64,000 nt of DNA from Lentibacillus populi (GTDB taxonomy: Bacteria > Bacillota > Bacilli > Bacillales > Amphibacillaceae), in the NCBI GenBank assembly GCA_014642895.1, contig BMJD01000006.1, forward strand, positions 69,578-133,577. The letters run 5' to 3'. Below are positions 1-7,731 of the stretch, in pieces. Each line of letters opens with the position of its first letter. The stretch's first letter is position 1. Under the pieces are notes generated by a model that worked only from the letters and a program-made list of their open reading frames with translations, was not told the DNA's origin and did no database searches. The position numbers were made by a program, and so were the translations under genes.

Positions 1-555
1 AGCATTCCAGGTGGCATCGTTGGATCGTGGTTAAACCAATACATTGGTGCAGATAACTTCTCATTCTATTTTGGGTTATTAATGGTCGTATTGTCGTTAC
101 TGTTTCTGGTAAAACGAAAGCCGAAGTCTCCTGATAACCTGAGAAAGCATGTCCGTACATTTTGGGTGGACGGGCATGTTTATCATTATTCCGTTTCATT
201 TTGGGCAGCATTTGTTTTATCCTTAATCGTCGGTATTTTGTCAGGGTTATTTGGCATTGGCGGGGGATCCATTATGGTTCCGGCCATGATCCTTTTGTTC
301 GGTATTCCCGCCCATATTGCGACGGCGACATCCATGTTTATGATTTTCTTTATTAGTATCATTACAGTAAGTTCGCATATTTATTTGGGACATATTGCCT
401 GGGATTATGTTTTTTACTTTATTCCAGGTGCGTGGATCGGCGGGGTTATTGGGGCTAAAACCAATCAGCTTCTTAAGGGAAATACACTGGAGTGGATATT
501 GCGGATTTTACTTGTTATGATTGGAATTCGATTAATTGTTGAAGGTTTAACATGA
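1..555 (+). CDS. TSUP (TauE/SafE) family permease, C-terminal part
   Basis: The reading frame is open from the first base, so the gene starts outside the window and only about the last 184 residues are present. They are hydrophobic, with several membrane segments and the glycine-rich stretch GLFGIGGGSIMVPAMI, which is the repeated motif of the TSUP (sulfite exporter TauE/SafE, DUF81) family. These proteins are inner-membrane exporters or importers of small sulfur or carbon anions; the substrate cannot be read from sequence. The gene ends 13 bases before yunD with a ribosome site in the gap, so the two may be co-transcribed. A TSUP gene beside yunD also occurs in B. subtilis (yunE). Confidence 0.85.
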   Translation, partial: SIPGGIVGSWLNQYIGADNFSFYFGLLMVVLSLLFLVKRKPKSPDNLRKHVRTFWVDGHVYHYSVSFWAAFVLSLIVGILSGLFGIGGGSIMVPAMILLFGIPAHIATATSMFMIFFISIITVSSHIYLGHIAWDYVFYFIPGAWIGGVIGAKTNQLLKGNTLEWILRILLVMIGIRLIVEGLT

Positions 556-568
556 GGAGTTTGAAGCC

Positions 569-1975
569 ATGCAGGAGAAATTATGTCTTTATTATACAAA
601 CGATTTGCATAGTAACTTTTCCCAGTGGCCAAGGGTGGCCGGGTATTTAAAAGAGGCCAAAGCAAGTAAAGCACGTGAACAAGCATCATGCTTGCTGATG
701 GATGTTGGGGATCACGTTGACCGGGTTCACCCGATTGCGGAAGCGTTTATGGGGAAGGCGAATGTACAACTGATGAACGATGTTGGCTATGATGTTGTGA
801 CACTCGGGAATAATGAGGGGATTACACTTGGGCATGAGGATCTTTATCACCTCTATGATGACGCGGATTTTCAGGTGGTTTGCGCCAATTTGCATGATAT
901 GGCAGAGAAAGAACCGGATTGGCTGAAGCCTGTAGTATATTTCCGGTCGGTAAACGGAGTGCGTATTGGTGTGATAGGGCTAACCGCCCCCTTTAACAAC
1001 TACTATGAATTGCTGCAATGGCATGTTTCCAATCCGTTTAAGGCATTAGAAAAATATATTAAATCAGTCAAGGAAGCTGCTGATATCGTTATTTTATTAT
1101 CACATTTAGGAATCAGTGAAGATCAGGCGATTGCAAGAAGGTTTTCGGAAATTGATGTAATCATTGGCGGACATACCCACCATTTATTGCGGACAGGGGA
1201 AAATGTCAATAACACGATTATTACTGCTGCAGGGAAACATTGTACTTTTGTCGGTGAGGTTATTCTGACATGGGATCACCAGGCAAAAAAGCTTGTTCAT
1301 AAAGAGGCATATACAACCGATATTACCCACTTAGCGAAGGATTCGGAAACGGAAAAAATGCTGCAGCAACTTTATAAAAAGGCGAATAATCTATTAGGTC
1401 AAACTGTTGTTCATTTGCATCAGACAATCGAAGTTAAGTGGTTCCAGGAAACGGCGATTATGCGGAAACTGACCGACACAATGAAAATGTGGACAAAAGC
1501 AGATTGTGCCATGTTAAATTCCGGGTTACTGCTTGATGAGCTTTCCAAAGGGGATGTTACCTATAAAGACATTCACCGGATATGTCCACATCCGATTAAT
1601 CCTTGTGTTGTGGAATTAACCGGAGATGAATTAACAGAAGTTGTCCGGGCATCGTTTACGAAGGATTTAATGGAGCTTAAGTTGAAGGGCTTCGGGTTTC
1701 GCGGAGAAGTAATTGGCCGTATGGTATTTTCCGGATTGGCGATTGCTACAACAGTCCTGACGGATGGGCGTGAGTCGGTAAAAAATGTATTCTTTCAAGG
1801 TGAACCGCTTGATCCGGATCGCATTTATTCAGTTGCTGTGGCCGATACATTTACATTTGGACGGTTACTCCCGGAAATAGCAAAATCCGAAACTAAACAA
1901 TACTTTTTACCAGAATTCCTCCGCGATCTACTAGCCTATACATTGAGGAATGATTTTGATGGGAAAGCGGATTAG
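569..1975 (+). CDS. yunD: Metallophosphoesterase / 5'-nucleotidase family protein YunD
   Basis: 468 residues, the usual length for bifunctional UshA/YfkN-type enzymes without a signal peptide. The N-terminal calcineurin-like metallophosphoesterase domain shows YTNDLHSNF near residue 9, MDVGDHVD, TLGNNEG and IIGGHTHH, which supply the dimetal ligands. The C-terminal half is the 5'-nucleotidase substrate-binding domain. No leader or lipobox is seen, so it probably acts in the cytoplasm on a nucleotide or similar phosphoester. The ATG start has GAGGAG upstream and follows the TSUP gene by 13 bases. The family is certain; the substrate is inferred. Confidence 0.9.
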   Translation: MQEKLCLYYTNDLHSNFSQWPRVAGYLKEAKASKAREQASCLLMDVGDHVDRVHPIAEAFMGKANVQLMNDVGYDVVTLGNNEGITLGHEDLYHLYDDADFQVVCANLHDMAEKEPDWLKPVVYFRSVNGVRIGVIGLTAPFNNYYELLQWHVSNPFKALEKYIKSVKEAADIVILLSHLGISEDQAIARRFSEIDVIIGGHTHHLLRTGENVNNTIITAAGKHCTFVGEVILTWDHQAKKLVHKEAYTTDITHLAKDSETEKMLQQLYKKANNLLGQTVVHLHQTIEVKWFQETAIMRKLTDTMKMWTKADCAMLNSGLLLDELSKGDVTYKDIHRICPHPINPCVVELTGDELTEVVRASFTKDLMELKLKGFGFRGEVIGRMVFSGLAIATTVLTDGRESVKNVFFQGEPLDPDRIYSVAVADTFTFGRLLPEIAKSETKQYFLPEFLRDLLAYTLRNDFDGKAD

Positions 1976-2004
1976 AATAGAGACACGAGCGGGGGCCCAT
2001 CAGA

Positions 2005-2201
2005 ATTGATCGAGGATTAGGCAAAATTGATCGAGCACAGGTAAAATTGATCGAGCCGGATGAAAAATCGACCGAGCAACGGGCGAAATCGATCGAGCGG
2101 TATAGAAAGTCGATCGAATTACGTGCGAAATCGATCGAGTGGGGGAAAGTCGATCGGGCAACAGCCAAAAGTCAATTGAGCAGTGTAGAAGGTCGATCGA
2201 G
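2005..2201. repeat. Tandem array of ten ~21-bp units, core TCGATCGAG
   Basis: Ten copies of a core close to ATCGATCGAG begin near 2005, 2026, 2046, 2067, 2088, 2109, 2130, 2149, 2171 and 2192, so steps are 19-22 bases and mostly 21. Bases between cores vary, with AAA often just before the core. The core is itself palindromic (TCGATCGA). It fills most of the gap between yunD and yunC. Because 21 is a multiple of three, frames stay open on both strands and give spurious serine/isoleucine/aspartate-rich ORFs. This is not a CRISPR: the units are too short and the spacers too small. Confidence 0.9.
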
Positions 2202-2292
2202 CAGCATGACAACAATCAATCACAATAAGAACCCCAAGTGACATTGTCCAAGCTCCTTGAATACATATGGTAGTGTAGGTCAAGGAGGAGGC

Positions 2293-2607
2293 ATGAGCAC
2301 GAGAATGATTACGGTGAATCCGCTCGAGGTTGACGGAATGTTCTTTACTGCTATTACGGTGGAACTTCCAAAAACAAATTTATTGATGATTACAAATGAA
2401 ATTGGTTACATCATGTGTGGAGCTTTGGATGTGGATGTGCTGAATGAGGTACTAGCAGATCGTAACGTTATTGCGGGTCGCGCGGTTGGTGTTAAAACAA
2501 TTGATGATTTGCTGCATGCACCACTCGAAAAAATTACTGATGCATCCAAGGCGTATGGCTGGGAACCTGGCATAATCGGGAGAGATGCATTATTAAACAT
2601 ATCGTAA
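2293..2607 (+). CDS. yunC: DUF1805 protein YunC
   Basis: 104 residues, matching the small DUF1805 family (B. subtilis YunC is about 101). The start at 2293 is chosen because AAGGAGGAGG sits 5-9 bases upstream; an in-frame TTG at 2257 would add 12 residues upstream of that site and is less likely. The protein is compact, with a central IGYIMCGALDVD stretch and a C-terminal YGWEPGIIGRDAL stretch. Function is unknown in the family. It follows yunD after the 21-bp repeat array and is followed by a hairpin terminator. Confidence 0.85.
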   Translation: MSTRMITVNPLEVDGMFFTAITVELPKTNLLMITNEIGYIMCGALDVDVLNEVLADRNVIAGRAVGVKTIDDLLHAPLEKITDASKAYGWEPGIIGRDALLNIS

Positions 2608-2608
2608 A

Positions 2609-2635
2609 ATGTCTTCCAGAGGGGAGGCATTTTTT
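2609..2635 (+). terminator. Terminator after yunC
   Basis: ATGTCTTCC pairs with GGGGAGGCAT, allowing G-U pairs, around a short loop, and six T follow. It lies a few bases after the yunC stop. Confidence 0.7.
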
Positions 2636-2683
2636 AAACCCAAGAATTTAACATGTGGTAAGGGTCAACTTATGAGCATTAAA

Positions 2684-2735
2684 CATCGGATCGAGCGCTA
2701 GGCATCAAATCCAAGGGTACGAACATCAAACCGAG
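2684..2735. repeat. Short ~20-bp periodic array, core CATCAAAYCCGAG
   Basis: Three degenerate units with CATC at 2684, 2703 and 2724, steps of 19 and 21 bases, followed by GGATCGAG, AATCCAAG and AACCGAG. It lies between yunC and yunB just before a second array with a different core. Confidence 0.5.
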
Positions 2736-2804
2736 TGAAGAAACTTTGCCCAAGCTAAACGCTGTGAACTGCTACCTGAAAATAGAGGCAACACGTTTGG
2801 AAAA

Positions 2805-2895
2805 TTGCCCTCTTACATGGAAGATGCTGAAATTTCATGAAAAGTTGCTGAAGTTCGACAAAAAGTTCCTGAACCAAACCCGAAGGTTGCTAAAC
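2805..2895. repeat. 21-bp tandem array, core TTGCTGAA
   Basis: TGCTGAA-like cores start at 2825, 2846, 2867 and 2888, exactly 21 bases apart, with a weaker unit (TTGCCC) near 2806. The same core and period occur again near 47.7 kb (inverted) and 49.0 kb. The remainder of the 2640-3005 gap holds no gene. Confidence 0.8.
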
Positions 2896-3009
2896 ATACT
2901 GGAATACCGATGAACATAATCCCGCAAGAACCGTATGAAGTGGACTTTACGTCTGCTGTCAATATTACAGATTCAGCTTGTCAAAAATAATATAAAATGC
3001 CAAGTCTAA

Positions 3010-3046
3010 CCCCCCTAAAACAAGCATAGATTGTTTTAGGGGGGTT
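3010..3046 (+). terminator. Strong hairpin whose 3' arm carries the yunB ribosome site
   Basis: CCCCCCTAAAACA pairs perfectly with TGTTTTAGGGGGG around a 9-base loop and TTTT follows, the form of an intrinsic terminator. The only Shine-Dalgarno-like sequence for yunB is the GGGGGG of the 3' arm, about 7 bases before the TTG start. The hairpin may be a terminator, a sequestrator of the ribosome site, or both. Confidence 0.75.
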
Positions 3047-3052
3047 TTCATA

Positions 3053-3841
3053 TTGCTGCGACGACAACCATTTTTTCGAAAAAAACGAACACCACCTCCA
3101 GTGAAAAATATTGTGGTCATTACGATGATTTTATTCCTGTTGATGATCTGGTTTGCTATTTTTATTGTGAATAAAGGTATAGAACCGGCGTTAATGGATA
3201 TTGCAAAATCAAAATCAAATGAATTTGCCACTCGTGGGATAAACGCGGCAGTTAGGTTTGCGGAGGGCTACGATTTTGAAGATGTATCTGAATTTACCAG
3301 GAACAATGAAGGGGAGATTACCTCCTGGAAAATTAATACTGCAGCTGTTAATGAAATAAATCGGTATGCTACAGACCGGGTGGAGGAATTTTTTCAATGG
3401 ATGAATACTGGGGAAGTACCCGAGGATTCGAGCTTGGAGTTGGAGTATGGCAATACGATTGAAGAAATGCGTAAAGAAGATCCCACACTAGTGGAAATCC
3501 CGCTTGGCATGGTAACGGGGAATACGGTACTGGCCAATTTGGGTCCAAAAGTTCCTGTAAATATGGAGCTTATTGGAAATGTAAAAACCGATGTTGTTCA
3601 TAAAGCGGAGGCGTTTGGGATAAATAGTGCGATGGTTAAAGTATTTATTCATGTAGAAGCGGAAGTCCGAGTTGTTATTCCATTTTCAACTGATGTAAGG
3701 GAAGTAAGTACGGATGTATATGTAGACTCTGGAGTAGTTAATCTGGGTGTTCCGGAGTTTTACGGTGAAGGTGGGAATAATGGTCCATCAATAGCTGTCC
3801 CTAAAGATGACCTTAACAAGGACTTGAAAGATAACGAATAA
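3053..3841 (+). CDS. yunB: Sporulation protein YunB
   Basis: 262 residues. A basic N-terminus (LRRQPFFRKKRTPPP) precedes a single membrane segment at about residues 22-42. The rest is an extracytoplasmic domain beginning NKGIEPALMDIAKSKS, the pattern of the YunB family, required for efficient spore formation and made in the mother cell in B. subtilis. The TTG start is supported by GGGGGG upstream, which is part of the preceding hairpin. It is a single gene. The family call is firm; stage-specific expression is inferred from the homologue. Confidence 0.85.
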   Translation: MLRRQPFFRKKRTPPPVKNIVVITMILFLLMIWFAIFIVNKGIEPALMDIAKSKSNEFATRGINAAVRFAEGYDFEDVSEFTRNNEGEITSWKINTAAVNEINRYATDRVEEFFQWMNTGEVPEDSSLELEYGNTIEEMRKEDPTLVEIPLGMVTGNTVLANLGPKVPVNMELIGNVKTDVVHKAEAFGINSAMVKVFIHVEAEVRVVIPFSTDVREVSTDVYVDSGVVNLGVPEFYGEGGNNGPSIAVPKDDLNKDLKDNE

Positions 3842-3891
3842 TCCAGTATAATTTAATTATAATTAAATCATGAACCTTATCAGATCGGTGA

Positions 3892-4074
3892 GGTAGAGGT
3901 GCAAATGATAGGAGTAGCCAATCGGAGAATGACAACGATGATGATTGGCAAAAGGATTGTTTGCCGAAGTGTAATAAGGGTCAAGCTTATTATAGCTGGT
4001 ATGTCTTTGAATAAGGGATGTACTGTCATGCATTGGACGCTGCATGGAGAACTACTGATCGAAATGGAGGATAA
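3892..4074 (+). pseudogene. Small gene relic with an in-frame TAA
   Basis: In one frame the sequence encodes an acidic stretch, then DWQKDCLPKCNKGQAYYSW, YVFE, a TAA stop at 4012-4014, and MYCHALDAAWRTTDRNGG ending at 4074. The composition (paired cysteines, aromatic residues) is unlike random sequence, and it continues in the same frame across the stop. No usable start codon exists upstream in this frame, so at least one more lesion is likely. I do not recognise the family. The competing 62-residue ORF at 3899-4087 has a less protein-like composition. It could also be chance, hence the low confidence. Confidence 0.4.
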
Positions 4075-4213
4075 CGTATACTTATAAACAATGGTAGGTT
4101 ATTTTCTATCGTTGTTTTTTTGTGTTTTTGGCGGGATTAGTTCCATCACTAACAGTCTCCTCTTATTTTGCAGTCTTCTTCATGCACTTGATTAGAAAAT
4201 AATGGAGGTAGAC

Positions 4214-5767
4214 ATGATGGAAGGAACAATTTATTCATTAATCCCAGCAGTACTCATGCTTGTATTAGTGTTGCTTACGAGAAAAGTTCTGCTTTCATTA
4301 GGAGCGGGAATTATTGTTGGGGCATTATTTATTCATGATTTTAATATTTTAGGATCATTAAACGAAATCTGGGAAACATTTTATACGATTTTTGTTAGCA
4401 ATGGGAGGTTAAATACCGGAAATATACTGTTATTAAGTTTCTTATTATTTCTAGGTATTATGACGGCATTTATTACGGCATCAGGTGGCAGCCGGGAATT
4501 TGGAGACTGGATGATGAAGCGGGTCAAGACAAGAGTCGGAGCCCAGGTGATGACGGCAATTCTTGGAATTATTATTTTTATTGATGATTATTTTAATGCC
4601 TTAGCTGTTGGACAAATCGCCAGGCCGCTGACGGATAGGCATCGTGTCTCACGGGCAAAATTAGCCTACTTTATCGATTCAACATCCGCTCCCGTGACCG
4701 TGATTTCCCCAATATCCAGTTGGGGCGCATACATCATCGGTTTGCTGGGAAGTTTATTTGCGGCAAATGGGATCACAGATATCCAGCCGCTAGAAGCTTT
4801 TATAAAAATGATTCCGTATAATTTTTACGCAATCGGCGCATTGCTGCTCGTATTTCTTGTCGCTTGTATGAAAATTGACTTCGGGCCGATGTTGAAACAT
4901 GAAAATCGCGCAATCGAAACGGGTGAAGTAGTAAATTCTAACGAAAAAGTACCAGGAGATTTGCAGGAAACGTTTAAACCCCATGAAAATGGCAAGGTGT
5001 ATCACTTGATTGTACCCATCCTGGTGCTTGTTGTGGCAACGGTAACGGCGATGATTGTTACTGGATATCAAGATGGTGGAGATGCCAGTCTCCTGACGAT
5101 TTTCGCAAATACAAATGTAAATGTATCACTTTTTACTGGTGGCCTGTTAGCGGTTTTGACTGCATTTATTTTTCATTTAAGCCAACGAAAGCCTAAAGCA
5201 AATGTCGGAAACATTATTTGGGAAGGAATCAAGGCAATGCTTCCGGCTATCTATATATTGCTACTGGCATGGATGATTGGTTCCATCATTAGCACATTGG
5301 AAACGGGAGACTATTTGGCACGATTAGTTAACGATGCATCCATCAATCCGGCATTGTTACCATTTCTATTTTTCATTATTGCCGGTTTTATGGCATTGGC
5401 TACCGGTACCTCCTGGGGAACGTTCGGCATTATGCTGCCAATTGCTGCAGAGGTCACCGTTTTAACAGACGTGAATATGCTGCTTCCAACGCTTGCCGCA
5501 GTACTTGCAGGATCTGTGTTTGGCGATCACTGCTCACCAATTTCGGATACAACGATTTTATCCTCAACTGGTGCAGGTGTAAATCACATTGATCATGTTT
5601 TAACCCAATTGCCTTATGCGCTGCTGGTTGCTTTGGCCTCATGTGTAGGTTACTTAGTAATTGGATGGACGAATCAAATGGCACTAGCATTATGTGCTGC
5701 GCTTATTGTCCTGATTATCATTGGTTCCTTGATTCACTTTTTGGCAAAGACAAGGGTGAAAAACTAG
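4214..5767 (+). CDS. NhaC-family Na+/H+ antiporter-like protein
   Basis: About 517 residues with roughly 11-12 membrane segments. The motif FIDDYFNALAVG, with its paired aspartates in a membrane segment, the following DSTSAPVTVISPISSWGAY, and the C-terminal GDHCSPISDTTILSSTGAG are hallmarks of the NhaC antiporter superfamily. It most likely exchanges Na+ for H+, or Na+ and H+ for an organic anion, at the cytoplasmic membrane. The start at 4214 is preferred over an ATG at 4202, because TGGAGGT lies between them; 4217 is also possible. It is a single gene ending in its own terminator. The ion specificity is inference. Confidence 0.85.
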   Translation: MMEGTIYSLIPAVLMLVLVLLTRKVLLSLGAGIIVGALFIHDFNILGSLNEIWETFYTIFVSNGRLNTGNILLLSFLLFLGIMTAFITASGGSREFGDWMMKRVKTRVGAQVMTAILGIIIFIDDYFNALAVGQIARPLTDRHRVSRAKLAYFIDSTSAPVTVISPISSWGAYIIGLLGSLFAANGITDIQPLEAFIKMIPYNFYAIGALLLVFLVACMKIDFGPMLKHENRAIETGEVVNSNEKVPGDLQETFKPHENGKVYHLIVPILVLVVATVTAMIVTGYQDGGDASLLTIFANTNVNVSLFTGGLLAVLTAFIFHLSQRKPKANVGNIIWEGIKAMLPAIYILLLAWMIGSIISTLETGDYLARLVNDASINPALLPFLFFIIAGFMALATGTSWGTFGIMLPIAAEVTVLTDVNMLLPTLAAVLAGSVFGDHCSPISDTTILSSTGAGVNHIDHVLTQLPYALLVALASCVGYLVIGWTNQMALALCAALIVLIIIGSLIHFLAKTRVKN

Positions 5768-5768
5768 G

Positions 5769-5807
5769 AAATTCCCCTATACACGATGTGTGTGGGGGAA
5801 TTTTTAT
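5769..5807 (+). terminator. Terminator after the antiporter gene
   Basis: AAATTCCCC pairs with GGGGAATTT around a loop that can extend the stem, followed by TTTTT. Confidence 0.8.
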
Positions 5808-5826
5808 TCCTGTAAAATGATTTACT

Positions 5827-5855
5827 TTGACATAGTCAAAAAGTACCGGTATAAT
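5827..5855 (+). promoter_or_regulatory. SigA promoter with dyad over -35, for the NSS transporter
   Basis: TTGACA at 5827, a 17-base spacer and TATAAT at 5850 match the SigA consensus exactly. The -35 box lies inside the inverted repeat TTTGAC-ATA-GTCAAA (5826-5840), a possible repressor site. About 85 bases of leader precede the ATG. Confidence 0.8.
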
Positions 5856-5946
5856 ACAAGCATAAATATCAGAAAAAAGTAAAGATTTTTATTTCCTGTA
5901 ATACATTTAAAATAGGGAAAGAAATCAGGTAAGAGGAGGTCAAAAA

Positions 5947-7476
5947 ATGGAAAATCGTTCACAGTGGGGAACACGAGCAGGTTTTATCATGGCTGCTGTA
6001 GGGTCTGCAATCGGACTCGGGAATATTTGGCGTTTTCCATCGGTAGCGTATGAAAATGGTGGTGGAGCATTCTTTATCCCATATTTATTCGCACTGTTAA
6101 CAGCAGGAATTCCGATATTAATCATGGAATTCACAATGGGGCATAAATATCGGGGGTCAGCGCCATTAACGTACAGTAAAATGAATAAAAAGTCGGAATT
6201 TATTGGCTGGTGGGCAGTAGCAGTTGCTTTTGTCATATCTACGTATTATTCCGTTATTATTGCTTGGGCAATATCCTTTTCGGTCTTTTCATTCAAGCTG
6301 AGCTGGGGAACCGACACAGAATCATTTCTGTTTAACGACTATCTGCATTTGGCAGACCCTGGACAGATTGGCGGTTTAGTACCAGGTGTATTGATTCCGT
6401 TGATTATTGTTTGGATACTTGTACTCGGAATTTTATTTAAAGGCGTTAAAAAAGGTATCGAAATTGCGAACCGAATATTTATTCCGGCATTGGTTATCAT
6501 TTTCTTAATCATCGTTATTCGAGCAATTACATTACCTGGAGCAATTGACGGGTTAAATGCATTTTTTGAACCTGACTTTTCAAAAATTGCTGAGCCAGGA
6601 GTTTGGGTGGCTGCATATGGGCAAATATTCTTTAGCTTGTCAATTGCATTTGCGATCATGATTACGTACTCCAGTTATTTGCCGAAGAAATCGGATATTA
6701 CGAACAATGCATTTATTACTGGCTTCGGTAACTCAAGCTTTGAATTGCTGGCAGGGATTGGCGTATTCTCCGTACTTGGATTTATGGCTGCCCAGCAAGG
6801 TGTTTCTGTAGATGAAGTTGTAGCTGGTGGTGTCGGATTAGCATTTGTTGTGTTTCCACAAATCATTAATCAGTTCCCGGCATTGAACGAATTGTTTGGC
6901 GTTTTATTCTTCCTTTCATTGGTACTCGCGGGATTAACCTCGTTAATGTCGATTACCGAGACATATGTCGCAGGACTGGTTGATAAATTTAAAATCTCCA
7001 GAGGGAAGGCAGTATTGTTTGGCGGTGGATTAGCTGCAATCATTTCCTTGCTATTTGCAACAAGAGGCGGTCTTAACTTCCTCGATGCAACCGACTACTT
7101 TATTAATCAATTCGGTGTCGCTTTACTTGGATTAGTCGAGGTTATCTTTGTTGCTTGGGGATTGCGTAAGCTTGGTGAATTTAAAGCACATGCGAATGAA
7201 ATTTCTGATATTCGACTAGGTTCATGGTGGACGATTAGCTTAGGTTTCATCACACCACTTGTACTCGGGTACATGATGTACGGGTTATTAAGGGATAATC
7301 TGACAAGAGCTTTTGATACACCTACCGGCAACTATGAAGGCTATCCTGATTCCTTTATTGTGTACAGTGGTTGGTTTGTTGCGATAGCAGCTCTTGTTGT
7401 TGGTGTGATCATGTCACTGAGCAAATGGAAAACAGTGCAAGGAGAAGAAGAATCTAGAGCTAAGGAGGCAAAATAA
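5947..7476 (+). CDS. NSS-family (SNF) sodium-dependent amino-acid importer
   Basis: 509 residues with about 11-12 membrane segments. The N-terminal GSAIGLGNIWRFPSVAYENGGGAF is the diagnostic sodium- and substrate-binding motif of the neurotransmitter:sodium symporter family. AGGAGG precedes the ATG. The next gene starts within the stop codon and encodes a 37-residue membrane peptide. This pairing is that of the methionine/alanine importer MetP with its small subunit MetS, so methionine or alanine uptake driven by Na+ is the best inference. The substrate is not proven by sequence. Confidence 0.88.
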   Translation: MENRSQWGTRAGFIMAAVGSAIGLGNIWRFPSVAYENGGGAFFIPYLFALLTAGIPILIMEFTMGHKYRGSAPLTYSKMNKKSEFIGWWAVAVAFVISTYYSVIIAWAISFSVFSFKLSWGTDTESFLFNDYLHLADPGQIGGLVPGVLIPLIIVWILVLGILFKGVKKGIEIANRIFIPALVIIFLIIVIRAITLPGAIDGLNAFFEPDFSKIAEPGVWVAAYGQIFFSLSIAFAIMITYSSYLPKKSDITNNAFITGFGNSSFELLAGIGVFSVLGFMAAQQGVSVDEVVAGGVGLAFVVFPQIINQFPALNELFGVLFFLSLVLAGLTSLMSITETYVAGLVDKFKISRGKAVLFGGGLAAIISLLFATRGGLNFLDATDYFINQFGVALLGLVEVIFVAWGLRKLGEFKAHANEISDIRLGSWWTISLGFITPLVLGYMMYGLLRDNLTRAFDTPTGNYEGYPDSFIVYSGWFVAIAALVVGVIMSLSKWKTVQGEEESRAKEAK

Positions 7477-7589
7477 TGAGTACTGGAGCTATCGTTGTTG
7501 CGATCCTTGGTATTGTTATTATCTGGGGTGGTTTGGCAGCAAGTATTGCAAATGCAGTGAAGAAGTCGAAGCAATCAAACTCAAATTAA
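7476..7589 (+). CDS. Small subunit (MetS type) of the NSS importer
   Basis: A 37-residue peptide too short for routine gene calling. It starts at the ATG that overlaps the stop of the transporter gene (TAATG), with AAGGAGG 6 bases upstream. The sequence begins MSTGAIVVAILGIVIIWGG and has one membrane helix and a short basic tail. This is the form of the methionine/alanine importer small subunit family, which is needed for activity of the partner NSS transporter. The overlap implies translational coupling. Confidence 0.85.
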   Translation: MSTGAIVVAILGIVIIWGGLAASIANAVKKSKQSNSN

Positions 7590-7593
7590 ACAT

Positions 7594-7627
7594 ACGAGCG
7601 TCGTTATCTTTTGATAACGACGCTCGT
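7594..7627 (+). terminator. Terminator after the NSS importer pair
   Basis: A perfect 15-bp stem, ACGAGCGTCGTTATC with GATAACGACGCTCGT, around a TTTT loop, 4 bases after the small-subunit stop. Confidence 0.85.
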
Positions 7628-7646
7628 TTCACATTTCAGCGTCTGG

Positions 7647-7710
7647 ATCAAGCAAGCGGGGCGAAAATATCAACCCCAGAGCTGGACAATTAACCCGAGC
7701 GCGAGGATAA
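7647..7710. repeat. Short ~20-bp periodic array, core ATCAA/ATTAA
   Basis: Degenerate units with ATCAA or ATTAA at 7647, 7669 and 7689 and ATAAG at 7707, each followed by a C/G-rich half. It lies between the convergent NSS importer and lytH genes. It is less regular than the other arrays. Confidence 0.45.
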
Positions 7711-7731
7711 GCTTTTCTTTACAACAACTAC

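Noticed and set aside
2005..2201. CRISPR array
   Set aside because: Repeat units of about 10 conserved bases with about 11 variable bases are far too short, and there are no cas genes in the window.
1893..2241. Overlapping ORFs on both strands rich in R-S-I-D (1893-2168 and 2000-2215 minus; 2047-2241 plus)
   Set aside because: They are by-products of the 21-bp array, whose period is a multiple of three; no ribosome sites or homologous domains are seen.
3899..4087. 62-residue plus-strand ORF
   Set aside because: Starts at GTG with a weak site and has an unlikely composition; the alternative frame in the same DNA looks more like a decayed gene.
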